Shown: positions 11,725 to 24,771, counted from the stretch's first letter. The stretch is 64,000 nt of DNA from Chrysomallon squamiferum (GCA_012295275.1 CM022670.1:19004698-19068697); one strand, 5' to 3'. Made by a program: numbers and translations. The notes: a model not told the origin generated them from the letters alone.

Positions 11725-12666
11725 TTGTTAACTTATAATTTAGTGCCAAAATCTGTTAAAGAAATTCTTTTTCTTAAGCCGTGCAGATTTACCAATCCTC
11801 TGATGAACCAGAAGGCAACAACCTTGAAATTCTGTAGTCAGTTCTGCGCCAAAGAAAATAACAGGGAACCTAAAACTCTGGCAAATTCCACACTCTTCGG
11901 AGGACCTGTCGATTTTTGCTTCAAAGATGGCGACAAAATAAACAACACAGAACCGAGAAATGTAGTGGATTCCATTCACTCGATAGGAAATGCTGACTTC
12001 TGCATGCCGAGAAAAAATGCTGATTTCTGCGCATCGGTAGGAAACGCCGAGTTCTGCATGCAAAAGAGCGATATACAAACTAGAAACTTGATGGATTCTA
12101 ATTTTGCTATGTCAAACGGAATCGCAAACTTCTGCACGCAAGAAGTCAGCAAAACGAGCAATACAGAATTTAGAAATACGGCTGATGGCATTCGTTCTGA
12201 AACTAATGTAAACTTCTGCGTGCAGAAGGGTGTCGGAGAAACTAGAAATGCATCAGATTCTCAGCTATCGAGAGGAACCCTTAGAGTGAGCGTGCAAAAA
12301 GCAGACACAGAACCAAGAAAAATTATAGAGACCTTTCTTTCTGAAGGAAACGCTAGCTTCTATACACAAAACGGTGACAAAAGATGCAGTTCTGATCCTA
12401 GAAATATAGAAGATTACCCGAAATGTTCCCTCTACAGTCCTGTGGCCGACTCCAGAATCAGTCACAGTGCTGCTCACAAATCTACTCAGCCAGAAGCGTC
12501 AGACACTTCGACGTGGCCAGAATTTACATCTGAAGAAACTGGTCTTATTGAAAATGTGGAATGGTTAGGTGGTATAAACGGCAGTTTTGGAGGCAGATCA
12601 GTTTTAAAAAGAGCTCTCAAAGGTTTCAACAAAATTCTTAAGGGCAATGTCAAATTATTCGAATAG
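11725..12666 (+). CDS. Unrecognised repeat protein with 'GNA.FC.QK' units and a cationic C-terminal helix
   Basis: I do not recognise this protein. The frame is open for 313 codons in DNA where chance stops are frequent, and its G+C is clearly above the flanks. The listed start is only the edge of the open frame (a TTG); the first ATG is at 11803 (residue 27), and splice acceptors are possible near 11778 and 11786 after a pyrimidine run. Residues ~49-245 are degenerate tandem units of about 23-29 residues, consensus roughly TEPRN..DS..S.GNA.FC.QK.D; PVDFC, NADFC (twice), NAEFC, IANFC and VNFC mark the cysteine position. Later copies lose the Cys (RVSV, ASFY). Residues 291-313 carry seven Lys/Arg spaced along a hydrophobic face (V293, L294, L298, F301, I304, L305). 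No signal peptide or membrane segment is visible. The stop is at 12664-12666 and an ATTAAA follows at 12682. It could be a single-exon gene, a terminal exon or a recent relic. Confidence 0.65.
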   Translation: MLTYNLVPKSVKEILFLKPCRFTNPLMNQKATTLKFCSQFCAKENNREPKTLANSTLFGGPVDFCFKDGDKINNTEPRNVVDSIHSIGNADFCMPRKNADFCASVGNAEFCMQKSDIQTRNLMDSNFAMSNGIANFCTQEVSKTSNTEFRNTADGIRSETNVNFCVQKGVGETRNASDSQLSRGTLRVSVQKADTEPRKIIETFLSEGNASFYTQNGDKRCSSDPRNIEDYPKCSLYSPVADSRISHSAAHKSTQPEASDTSTWPEFTSEETGLIENVEWLGGINGSFGGRSVLKRALKGFNKILKGNVKLFE

Positions 12667-13278
12667 ATGTTTGTAGAAAAAATTAAAATATTTTTAAAAG
12701 TAATTATGATGTTAATGGTTTATTATAATATTAATACCGATCATAATCACACACTGATAAAAACAAAATTCAAATACACAACATGTATGTGAGAATGCGT
12801 GTGTATATATATCAATATATCTGTTTCAGTCTTAAATCTATCATATATATCATTCTGTCACTCAGTCGATATATCTATATGTATGTTGGTGTGTAAAAGG
12901 TCTTCATGTAAGGTCTCTATTTTCGAACAGTGAAGGTCTTAGGTTACAAGAGATTTTCTTTACCCAAGTAAATATAAACGAATGAATGTTAATAAAAATA
13001 TTTATTATACATATAAAAACGGGGTTTTTTGATTTTGTGGGTAAACTATACTCCTTTTGCAATGTTTGTGTTATCATTCTGTTGTAGTATAATGTAAGGA
13101 TGGGCATATGTAAAGTGTTACATGATAATGTATCTCGTTCTTTTTCTTCATTTTGTTTCCATTGTATGGTAAAAGATTTACAGTAATTTCTGTTCCCGGC
13201 AGAGGAATTAGTAACATCATATTAAACTTCTTCATTTATTTTAAATTCACTATCACCTATTATATCAAAAAATATTTT

Positions 13279-13281
<3 letters not shown>

Positions 13282-13335
<54 letters not shown>
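13282..13335. repeat. (CT)n microsatellite
   Basis: About 27 CT units. Confidence 0.96.
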
Positions 13336-13340
<5 letters not shown>

Positions 13341-13801
13341 TTTTTTAAATATATGATTTAAACGAAATGACAAAACCACAAATCCGCAAAAAAGTATTTT
13401 TCGTAAAATAGCTGTGAGTGTCCAATCTCAGCAGTGTGTATGGCCTCTTCTAGATGTCTGTTGATGCGTATGAAAGATGATGACGCCGGATGAGGGACCC
13501 ACCAAACTGAGACGATTATCAGATTAGTGTTCTTGCACGTCGAACACATCTTGCAAGGAACTGGGGTCTGAGACGCAGTTCAAGCTGTAATTATTTCGCT
13601 GACAAATACATAATGGCCAGAACATTTATTCAAATGTTGAGCAAACGCGTTCAGCTGTCCGATTAGGAATTTCATTAAAAAAGACAGATCGTATCTTACA
13701 TACATATATATATTTTATTTTATTTTTGTTATTATTGTTTATATCAAAACTTTTTTATATACAAAAGCAAGAATTTAACTCTGTAAATATATTCATCACT
13801 C

Positions 13802-13860
13802 AAAAAAAAAAAAAAAAAAAAAAAAAAAATTAAATTAAAATTAAAAAAAAAAAAAAAAAA
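13802..13860. repeat. Poly-A tracts with an A/T break
   Basis: A run of about 28 A, an AT-rich spacer, then about 18 A followed by GAAA units. Confidence 0.92.
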
Positions 13861-14639
13861 GAAAGAAAGAAAAAAGAAAAACTCACCAATAAACATGTTT
13901 AACTGTTTCGTTTTACACATCACCTTAAGTTTATCTTTATGAGTGCTCGCTGAATCTAATAGTTTCCGTAATCGACTTGAGTTTGTATCATTATGGTAAT
14001 ATTTAATAATTTAATATTAGGACAATTTAAATAAATTTCCATAGGAGGAATTTTAATTTTAATTTAAAATTTTAAATTTTAAATTTTTATTTATATTTTT
14101 TAATTTTTTTAATTCCCTTTTTCCCACACAATATATAATGAAAGTAAAAAAAAAAAAAAAAATAATAAAAAAAAATAAAAAACCAAAACAACAATAAACT
14201 TTTTATTAGTAGTAATAATTGTAGTAGTAGTTGCAGTAGTAGTAGTAGTAGCATTAGATGCTAATTTACTGTCCGGCCAGTGGAGTACGGTTGGTTCATC
14301 GAAGACAATAGTTAGTATGTTCCTGTGAGGTATAAACCATTCCTTATTGCTAATCGAAGAAAGAGTAGTCCCTTCTAATGATCCGTTTTGAAAGATATAT
14401 ATACTGATATATATGTATGTATGTATGTAATATATTTATAAATGTGTGTCGTTGTATAATGTATGTGTGTGTGTCTTTCTTTCTATCAGGTTATCTCTCA
14501 CATACATAAGCACATATATTCAGGTCACTTTCTCCCTCTTTTCTGCTAATAGCACACAAGCTAACAATACCCTCCAAAATGCTGTGGTTTATGTAACCTT
14601 TGTCCTAACTAACATTAACAGCGATTAAGCTGTGCTCCC

Positions 14640-14745
14640 CTCTTAAAATGGATAACTCAAACTAGCTCGATTCTAAGCTTCGAACTTATCACCTACTCGA
14701 CTTGACTTAACTATCATAACGACTGCGTAACATATACCAAACAAG
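14640..14745 (-). mobile_element. Possible tRNA-derived SINE remnant
   Basis: The minus strand reads GTTATGATAGTTAAGTC and, about 30 bases later, AAGTTCGAAGC. These resemble a degraded tRNA D-arm (A box) and T-arm (B box, GGTTCGANTC). The spacing is shorter than in an intact tRNA and no acceptor stem can be drawn, so this is weak support. Confidence 0.3.
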
Positions 14746-15132
14746 CTGCTTCGAGCAAGCGTCATCATGTAATAGGTGGAAAACACTGTCAACAACATTC
14801 TGCAACTCATTCTGCATGCCAGGCAGGATATCAAGACTAGCTATTGATTCGAAAAGAACAATTTACATTGCGGAATTACAAGTCAAATGTCAAACGGTGA
14901 CAGTGGTTAGAATCTAAGAAGGAAAACGTGATGGAAATAAGCCGCTAGAGACTTCTGATCACTTCGAATTTTGGTTCTTAGTGAAGGATACAAACATGGC
15001 TCAAAGTCGAAGCGTGTTTTTGTGGCAGCTGTAGAACGAATGCTTATAATTACTACTAAAACAAAAGTACTAGTTAAAATAAACTCAGTTTAATTGCAAT
15101 TTATAACTGTCGCCAAAGTAAGAGCAAAACAT

Positions 15133-15135
<3 letters not shown>

Positions 15136-15199
<64 letters not shown>
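15136..15199. repeat. (CT)n microsatellite
   Basis: About 32 CT units without interruption. Confidence 0.97.
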
Positions 15200-15201
<2 letters not shown>

Positions 15202-15559
15202 GGATATAATGTTTATTACCATATGATGATGTTCTTGTTCTGTTTTAACTTTCTTGTTCTTTAAATTACATTTAAATTTAAACGTCACTACATTTAAATA
15301 AATCGCCAGGTATTTCGATTTTATCATCAACGTAATTTTGACAATACGCTGTTTCTTCAGGATCCAATTAAAGGATAAAAGGTTAGCGTTCATTCTTACC
15401 CGGTACGTGTCATCGCGCAAGATCTGGCAAAATCGTTGAGATTTCATTGTTAACTTGCAGATGCTGTTTCCATCATAAAGTGCCTTTTTATTACATTAAT
15501 TATCTTTAAAGCCGTTTTTATTACGTCTTTGGGATTCGACAGGGCCGAAATTCAAGATT

Positions 15560-15740
15560 ATGAGCGAATAGTCACGAACACAAGCTTTTATAATAAACGC
15601 CGTGGTCTTTCACAAAGCAGCGCAGTCACGCTAAATTAATTAGGCCATGATTAATCAGGTCATCATTTTTTCAGTGATTTTATCACAAATTTAGTTATTA
15701 CTGCCTAAGCAGAGCAGTTACTAAACTCTTGACTAATGGA
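15560..15740. promoter_or_regulatory. High-complexity island with clustered homeodomain-type motifs
   Basis: This non-repetitive stretch contains AATTAATTAGG, CATGATTAATCAGG and TTTAGTTATTA close together, plus an E-box-free TGCCTAAGCAG core. Such clusters are typical of enhancers, but no alignment was possible here. Confidence 0.25.
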
Positions 15741-16282
15741 GAGATGGGAATAAACGAAGGAAGAAAAGGTGTGAAACCAACAACGATTAAATTAATTTAA
15801 AAACGATTACCCAACACAAACAAATATAAAGAAAACAAATCACTGGCTGTTATATTGGATGTTAATAATTTGTTCTCTGTAAGTAAATTAATGATTAACC
15901 CCAATGAATATTACTGTAATTACAATTAAATCCTTAAATAAAAGTCGTTAACCTTTTCAAAAGAAGTGCACAATATCGAGAAGCCATTACGGCTGAAAAA
16001 GGGTTCACCATGTATCTTCTGACAAATATGTCTTTTATAATGTGATTGTTTCATTACGTAATGCACTGAATATTAGTATCTATTGACAGAGCTCTCATTG
16101 TCGTTGTTTATTTATATTCAGAATAAATGAACGAATAAATAATTAACTGTTAAGAAAGACGTAGCACTACATGAACTCAGATCTTCTAACAAACTAACTT
16201 CTCTTGACCGTACAAGTTAAATTTGTTAGTCATGTTGAAAGATTCCCTGACACTCGGCGTTTGTATTGTAGATCTCTACATT

Positions 16283-16406
16283 TGTGTGTATGTATGTGTG
16301 TGTGTATGTATGTATGTATGTATGTATGTATGTATGTATGTATGTATGTATGTACGTATGTATGTGTGTGTGTTTATATATATATATATGTATGTATGTA
16401 TATGAA
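16283..16406. repeat. (GTAT)n/(GT)n/(TA)n compound microsatellite
   Basis: GTAT tetranucleotides with GT and TA segments. The Met/Cys/Val/Tyr-rich frames across it are artefacts of the repeat. Confidence 0.95.
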
Positions 16407-16591
16407 TGTGCGTATATAATATTGGTGCAAGCACGCGTGACTTGTGCGAACTATGGCATATTTACTACCCATGTTTTGCTTATACTAGAGGGTTTTCCAC
16501 AAATTCAATATTCTTATGTACATTTTCACTGGTTAATCGGAAAAACTATCACGACCTTTTGCAAATGTTATGTGGAGAAATAAACAAAACC

Positions 16592-16616
16592 AAAAAAAAA
16601 AAAAAAAAAAAAAAAA
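16592..16616. repeat. Poly-A tract
   Basis: About 25 A in a row. Confidence 0.93.
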
Positions 16617-18589
16617 CCAAAAACAAATAGATAAATAAAAAACGATAACCGGAGATCAAACAACGTGTTGTAAAATTAATATTCTCCATTCCATTATATA
16701 TGCAATAAATAACAAAAATAATAGGCGGAATATGCAACACTGTACGACAGTGGCTATCAGAATGGGAAATTAGTCATAATGAACGATCATAAATTTGTAA
16801 TCAGCCTTCCATCAATTTGATACGAATCTGCTTGGGTTTAGCAAAGAAAAAAAATCAATATAGTCGAAGAATTATGTTTTTATCTGTCTCCTTAAAATGA
16901 TTGCATACAGTACATTTAATTATCTTCAGTGGGGCAACACTGTGCGGATTATTCAAGAACGTCCTTGCACACAGAGCGAAACGAAAGTTATTGATGAAAG
17001 TATAATTGTTGAAATGCAACTCTTCAGTTACGTTTTTAATGATGTATAGTGTTTCTTTGTGGTGTTTTTATTGCACAAAACGCTCTTTCGTGATTCAGCG
17101 AATAAATTGTTTATAATTTAATATTAGTTTAAAAATACACATTTACAAGTTTGACTCAAATTTATTCAGCTTTATAAGCATAATGGATAAAAAAAAAAAA
17201 AATTATATATACATACATGTACATTAAAACCATTCTATATATAATATTATATTCACACTTTAATGCATAATGTTGAAGCTGTAGTTTAGTACTTTTTAAC
17301 TATTCTGTTTTTGTTTTTAAAAACAGAGATAAATTTTCTAACTCACTAATATCTGGGAATAGAAAAATAAATCACATAAGACTGAAAATTAATATTTTTA
17401 AAATAGTGAAAGAACATTACAATAGTAAACAATATCTATTTTCAAAGAACGAACAAAAACACATTAAAAAAAAAATATATAAATTTAGATTATTTATTCT
17501 GCGTAATGAAAAGAAATCGTTTAGCTGAAACCTTTTTTCATTTCTTCTATTTATTATTATTATGATTATTATTTATTATTTTTCGACATTTTCATACGTA
17601 TCCTTTGAATGTAGATGTTATACCTATTCTTTAATATATTACATATCCTAAGAGGAAGTGAATAATAGGTATTTTGTATCGCTTAAACACATATATGTAT
17701 CTATCATACGTGTGAAAAATATTCATTATTAGCATTATGTATGTAACAGATACCATTTGCTGGTGGGTATAAAAAGCTCCCCCCTCTCTCTCTCTCTGTA
17801 TGTCTGTATATTTGTTTTTTGTGTGTGTGAAATGAATATTTGGCAAGTAAAATACATGGCTAAATAAAACTTAGATGTGACTGATAACCAATATCCTTCC
17901 ATAACACATTTATCAGATTATACACATATACTTTTTCAAGGCTTCAGGGAATATCCTTATTATTTAAAATTTAAAAATTAATGGATAGACCAGAAAACTG
18001 AGATATGTATTATATTTAGAGGGTGCTTTCATATGATTTTGTTGTCCTGCAATCAGTATCTGGAACCAACACACATAACACAACGTTATATATCAGAACC
18101 TCGAACTTGTACTACATGATGACAGTTTCATTATAACTGTTTAGAAATCTTGTAATACAGTTTAAATAAATGATATAACATATGTGTTACATAAATATGT
18201 AATGCCAATATCTAAAATATCTTGTAGTCAATACATAGAGATATCAATGAAGAAACTGATGTATTGATAGAAATAGTGGCACGACTTCCAAATTCAGAAA
18301 GGTACAAAGTAAATATAGCTTGGAATCCTTGTCTTTTTCACATCGACTCCATCGAGTTTCCTTAATTCTATCGAAACAGGGTAGCATTTGTTTAGGCCTT
18401 GTTTTTGAAAATAACTTGATGAAAATGATTAAAACCGAAGGCCCAATTTGTCCTAGAAGATACTCTATTAATGTTTTAGAAAATTAGTAAAAAAGATGAA
18501 GTGGCTCTGTACTAATTCACATTTAATTCAATGAAAAAGCTTCTGACAAAAGGCGACTGCAGTATTTATCAGCTTTAAATTTAGTGACT

Positions 18590-18720
18590 TAACCATACTA
18601 TTAGCTCAGTTGTCTACCAGATTTAATGTCTTGCATCAGAAAGACAGGTCTAATCATTGCCACCAGAGCTGGTTCATTTGTAGCTTTTGTCCTTCCAATG
18701 CTGCTCTTAACTCGAGCCAA
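18590..18720 (+). mobile_element. Possible tRNA-derived SINE remnant
   Basis: TTAGCTCAGTTGT at 18601 matches a tRNA D-arm/A box. AGGTCTAATCATTGCC from 18647 resembles a B box, and the spacing (about 46 nt) is right for a tRNA. Between them GTCTT and AAGAC could pair as an anticodon stem. No acceptor stem or CCA end is seen, so an intact tRNA is excluded. Confidence 0.4.
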
Positions 18721-19137
18721 TTCTCCGATGCTGAATGCTAGGTTTAATCCAAGACCACAGAGTTTATGGTTGAAACCGCTGACGAATCAATATTGTTTAT
18801 GAATCATTACAAAACATATTTATTTATTTCTGTTCAGTGCTTGTGTGCATATGTAAAATTTTAATATTTTTTTAAATAAAGATTTATATCATGAACATTT
18901 GACTAAAAAATACATATTTGTCTGTTGTATTTCCTTGTTTTTTGTTTTTTATCTGAATTTTATTGTTTATTTGTTTGTCTATCTATCTATCTGCCTTTCT
19001 GTCTGTCTCTGTCTCTTTATTTTACTGTAAATTTATATATACATTATAATCTATCTTTCTCTCTCTGTCAGCTTTTGTATCTATTTATATTTTTATGTTA
19101 TATTATCTTTCTGTATATTTGTCTTTAACTATTGATG

Positions 19138-19139
<2 letters not shown>

Positions 19140-19205
<66 letters not shown>
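19140..19205. repeat. (CT)n microsatellite
   Basis: About 33 CT units. It forms an inverted pair with the (AG)n array at 19697-19839. Confidence 0.97.
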
Positions 19206-19840
<635 letters not shown>

Positions 19841-20199
19841 GTACAACAAAGAAGTCTCCACAGAAAGACGTTACTATGATTTTCTGTTTGTGGTAATTTG
19901 CATGGAGTTAATCTTAGTGTTTTCTTCTACAAAATTGGTCTGCCACACATAATGTGCTAGCAGTCCGATTACAATTACAACAATCATATAATGCAATGTA
20001 GTTCAATACAATATACGATACACAAACATATTATCTGTATTGTATTACCAAGCAATACAACATAATACAAATCTATACTGCACAATACACGATATAATGC
20101 GATTTATATTAATGCAGTATAATAAAATGTTTTAGTCTGCAGACTGACATCTTTGTTTTTCTTTTGCTTTATATTACCATAGATGCTATAGTTTGTGTT

Positions 20200-20203
<4 letters not shown>

Positions 20204-20241
<38 letters not shown>

Positions 20242-20244
20242 GAC

Positions 20245-20282
<38 letters not shown>
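20204..20282. repeat. Compound (GT)n-(AG)n-(ACAG)n microsatellite
   Basis: GT units give way to AG and then to ACAG units. Confidence 0.95.
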
Positions 20283-20486
20283 CAATGCATTTTTTATAAT
20301 CGATTTCAAAAAAAATTTAAGCCTTAATTATTAAAATATATATATATATATATATATAAACATACAAAATCAGAACACACATCCACATAAACATAATTTA
20401 TTCTGCAACATTGAATTAATACACATACCATTTTCCTCATTCTGACAAATGTGACAATATTTTATTTTATTCCGTTTCACTGAGGT

Positions 20487-20488
<2 letters not shown>

Positions 20489-20519
<31 letters not shown>
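20489..20519. repeat. Poly-T tract
   Basis: About 31 T in a row. A short TA array lies just before, at 20337-20357. Confidence 0.94.
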
Positions 20520-20522
<3 letters not shown>

Positions 20523-20705
20523 GTAAAACGTATATATCAATATGTTATCAGCATCCATTTTTAATATATATATTTTTTGTTTTGTTTTTCTTTTTTCTAC
20601 ATAGCATTAGCATGTCATAACACATTTTTTCCTAGAGCGACATAAAATGATGCCGTGTTTGGATAACGACTAGTACGGATCGATGAGCCACTTATTTCAG
20701 AAATG

Positions 20706-20720
20706 CCACTAGATGTCGCT
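20706..20720 (+). promoter_or_regulatory. CTCF-like motif (CCACTAGATGTCGCT)
   Basis: This matches the animal CTCF core CCASYAGRKGGCRSY at all but one position (T in place of the third-last-block G). It lies in the interval separating the two genes. A single motif match is only suggestive. Confidence 0.3.
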
Positions 20721-21026
20721 GCAAGTCGAATACGTCTGTTTGTTGTGTAAACTTTTGGTGCCTGTATTAAAACTGAATTCGGAACAGAAATTCGATGAAT
20801 GTTACGCCATGGTTAATTATCTCAGTGTTATTCAGCTTGGTGGAAATAATTTTTTCATTATTAGACTGCGACAGCTTTCTAACTTTGGTTGTTTCAGAAA
20901 ATATTGTTGTAGAATTATTTTTAAAAGAGAATGCTGATATGACGTCGTTGTTATATTATGAATGATAACAAGATATTTCTGTAAGGGTATATCATATTTC
21001 TTACTTGCTCTTTTCATTATTTCGTT

Positions 21027-21028
<2 letters not shown>

Positions 21029-21087
<59 letters not shown>
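21029..21087. repeat. (CT)n microsatellite
   Basis: About 29 CT units. Confidence 0.97.
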
Positions 21088-21088
<1 letters not shown>

Positions 21089-22232
21089 ATTCGTTCTCTT
21101 TTATTTTCCTTCAATAAATATAATTTAAATAAATAAAAGGCATTTAGTTTTGAAAGGCATGCAAGAAAGAAATTATAATAACAACAATAAAAACAAAATC
21201 GTATTAAATACCACTATCACTACCACTAGTAATAATAACATCTGAGCTCATAATGTTTGTCTGATACAGCCCAACACAAAAATATGTTTCACAAAAATTA
21301 TAAATGAAATCAAATTAAACCATGAAAATAAAAAGATAACAAAATAATAAATCAATAAAATAAAAAAAAAAAATCGAAAAAAAGAAAAAAGAGCTAAAAA
21401 ACAAAACAAAAAACCCCAACAAACAAACAAAAACTAAACAAATAGAGTTAAAATCAACAAACAAACAAGAGAAATTGTTAATTTACTGAAATCAATCACC
21501 TTTTCTCATTTATTCTAGGGTCTATTACATTTACAGTTATCTTACTACAGAAGACATGTTACTATTATTATCTCTTTTACAAGATATTTCCAATTAAATT
21601 CAGTGAGGTCATTTTTGACAACCTACGAACCAGAGCGAAACAAGAAAAAGAAAATGGTGCCGTGGGACATCTCAATTAGGGTCGTCATCGGCGAAGGCCA
21701 GATTTTCAGAGACCCTTGAAAAGATCGTAATGATGCCCGCAAAGAGCCGAAAGCGTGAAGACAATTGTAATAAATTGTAATAAATGGGTAAATATATTAG
21801 TTTGGGTTATCTAGTGTCAAAATGGAATTATTGGTTAATCATGGTGTTTCATTTTGCTTTAACCCACAGTAATGACCGACTCTTGGATCGATGAAGGGTC
21901 ATAGAGATCCAGATAAAGATGATACATTTCAAGCAGACCATCATTTTGAAAAGGTCTCAATGAACGCCATTTAATCCCATAGCGTCAGCATGTACTCATC
22001 CGTCTTTTTTTCAGCAAATTCTTCTATATATTTCTTTCTTTCATTTTTCTTTTCTTTTTTTTTTTTTCGTTCATTACTATTTTTTATATTTATTTATTCT
22101 GTAGAGAGATATAAATCGTAAGATCTGATTAATTTTGTACTGAACTTTTTGTATTTTTTATGTATTTTTTTAAAGTCTTTAATGCTGGTTATTGCGGTGC
22201 ATAACGTGGAGGACATTTAAAAAAAAAAAAGC

Positions 22233-22510
22233 ATACACAGACAATACACACACATACACACGTATATACATATCTATATACATACATACATACATATATA
22301 CATATATGCATACATACATAAATACATACATACATACAGACATACGTACGCACGTACATACATATATACATAATTTACATGACTCATACTTACATAAACA
22401 TATAAACATGGAAATACATACATACATATATTTATACACATTCACAAATACATATACAAACATTTACTCACAAACATACATAAACATGTTCACAAATACA
22501 CAATCGCATA
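22233..22510. repeat. Degenerate (CATA)n/(CA)n/(TA)n array
   Basis: Nearly 280 bases of CATA, CACA and TATA units. The Thr/His/Tyr/Ile-rich and Cys/Val/Tyr-rich frames over it are artefacts. Confidence 0.93.
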
Positions 22511-22757
22511 CACATCTACATAATTTGATATATAGCTTATATTATAATCTAAAATCTGTTATAAAAAAATGTCTAGTTATTGTAATTTTAGGGTTGGATT
22601 TTCTTTCTTTTTATTATTTATTTATTTATTTATTTTATACTGTCAAAATATTTCTAACAAAGTTCATGATCTTAAATTAGTTTTTTTCTTATGGTATTCC
22701 TCAATCTACTTTATGTATTGGTTACTCTTTAAAAAGTAATGTTTATTTGTCGACTTG

Positions 22758-22811
22758 TGTGTGCGTGTGTGTGGGTGGATGTGTGGGTGTGGGTGTGTGG
22801 GTGGGTGTGTG
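22758..22811. repeat. (GT)n/(GGT)n-rich tract
   Basis: GTGTGTGGGTGG-type units on an otherwise ordinary background. Confidence 0.88.
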
Positions 22812-23183
22812 TTTTCTGCGTATTCCACACCGCATCTTATATAGACAATTAAATGACCCACCATAATTAAGTCGCACGGTCATCCTTAGGAAGTTCGCAA
22901 TCAATATCTGTTTTGGTGAAAATCAAGCATACTGTGCTTAATGTTTGACTTGTATTTATAAACATAAGCAAAAATTATTATTAGGCAGTTTTATGACAAG
23001 CCTTTCTGGATTTGGCTCTTGTAAAAGGCAGGTGATTTTACTAGACTAGATTAGATTAACCTAGACCGGGGCCCAATTGGGAGCAATTGGTTCAGTTAGC
23101 TTTAAGCGGGCCCTGTTAGTCGTTTTAATTTGACCGTATTTTGTAAAGTTGATTCACTGTTAAATAAGCAATCTGCTGCAGAT

Positions 23184-23303
23184 TAATTCTCTCTCACTAG
23201 GATATGCATGTTTGAACAGCTGTCTGTGTGTGCTAACAGAGTACCGATTGACTTACAAATCAAATAAAAAACCCAGACATTCGCAGACGACATATCTTAC
23301 TTT
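23184..23303 (+). repeat. Dispersed repeat, copy 1
   Basis: This block resembles 24549-24667. Shared strings include ATTCTCTC, CATGTTTGAACAG, TGCTAACA, AGTACCGA, TGACTTACAA and ACATTCGCAG in the same order. Terminal structure is not visible, so the element class is unknown. Confidence 0.75.
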
Positions 23304-24548
23304 TATAATAATATTTTTTATTTCCATACCGCGGATATTTACGCAAGAAACTTGAACTAATATTATATTTAAAAACCAAACTTGCTTGAGCAATAAGGTC
23401 CGGACTAAAAATTAATACTTTTAACGATCTCTTACTCGCATTAAAAATTTTCTGAAACCAAACACAAGTTTTATGCATAAGAAAAATGCTCCAGTGTATA
23501 CCGACTATTTCATAATCTAACAAATATATATTCTTAGAATTAATTTAAAATTAGAATTAAAAAAAGAAGAATAGAATATTATTTTCTTCGTGACAGACTA
23601 GTTTTGTTCATTTGGTCGTCCATGCACACTAAAATCGAATTACATCACTATGTGTTAACCATTGGGATATTTATATATAAAGTAACATGATTACATGCGG
23701 TATTCATCAGGGCTGTCGTATTTTATTAATTTAATTATATCATTATTCTTATTCTACCAAACGTTTAACATCTCTGAATACGCATAGCATTGCTGACATT
23801 ATGAAATCGTTTTAACGTGTTTGTAAAAACCAGCTGTTGTAAAACACATCTGTATAGGAGACGTGGATGTATTAGTCGATGAAAGTATTAAATCACTAGA
23901 TAAAAGGCAAAACAGGATATATTCTGATATAATATCTCGCCTAGGAATAACGGGAGTAATAATAGAAGAAGAAAAAAACAACAAGTAAATAAAAATAAAT
24001 AAATAAATAAATAAATAAAATTAAAACTGAAAAGAAGTAACATGAATATAAACATGTAGACAGGTATATAAACTGCAGAAAATTATTTGATATAAAACCG
24101 ATGGCTGCAACTAATCTTACTGAATCCATTTTCCATCCCAGTCATTAGCTAACTACGAATTTGTGTGCTGGTTTTTTTTTTTTTTTTCTTTCTATTGGAA
24201 GCTGCATGTAAAAGACCTCTTAGAGTAGTCTAATATGAGATAGCATGCTTCCTCCTCGTTATATGTATATTTCCCTTAATCAAACATGTGATTTTATATA
24301 ACCGTTGATTATGAATCTGTTCAGACGGGTGTTAAATTAAAACCATTTTTTTTTTATTTTTTTTTTTTTTTTTTATCTTCTAAAAAATGTCAAGTCAGTA
24401 ACTGTAGTACGAAGATAACCCTGTAGATATATCTGAAATAAATTTTTGAATTTAACTTAAAACTTTTATAAATTGATGTGCATACCTTCTCCGTTTCCAT
24501 CAACCTTATGATTGATAGCTTAGCTAATTCAGCTCAAATACTATCTAC

Positions 24549-24667
24549 TTAATTCTCTCAGATTACAATATTCATGTTTGAACAGTCGTGTATGCTAACA
24601 AAGTACCGACTGACTTACAAGTCCAATTAAAAACTACACATTCGCAGGCAACATTTCACACTTTTTA
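24549..24667 (+). repeat. Dispersed repeat, copy 2
   Basis: Diverged direct copy of 23184-23303, in the same orientation about 1.37 kb away. It lies just left of the hAT-like element at 24772. Confidence 0.75.
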
Positions 24668-24771
24668 TTTAATGCTGATCTCGTAACGTAAAATAAAAAG
24701 TAAAATTAATGCACTGAGCGTATCATAAAAATCCTTTACAGATAAGGTATAATGATTTAGTTGTTCTAGCC

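Noticed and set aside
11740-12477. Minus-strand open frames (11740-12078, 11976-12191, 12265-12477) opposite the repeat protein
   Set aside because: They are shadows of the long plus-strand frame; they lack the repeat periodicity at protein level and are each interrupted.
13358-13549. Minus-strand frame with WWVPHPAS, reminiscent of the WVPH string in mariner transposases
   Set aside because: The surrounding residues do not match a transposase and no inverted ends were found.
16283-16406. CRISPR-like or satellite interpretation of the tetranucleotide arrays
   Set aside because: There are no unique spacers between conserved repeats; these are ordinary microsatellites of a eukaryotic genome.
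16204-16419. Frames of Met/Cys/Val/Tyr repeats over the GTAT array, and similar frames over CT, AG, CA and CATA arrays (for example 19592-19861, 22179-22680, 56016-56334)
   Set aside because: They translate simple repeats and show no other coding signal.
20713-20937. Plus-strand 74-codon frame (starting MSLQVEYVCLLCK)
   Set aside because: It has no recognisable domain or repeat and occurs at a length expected by chance.
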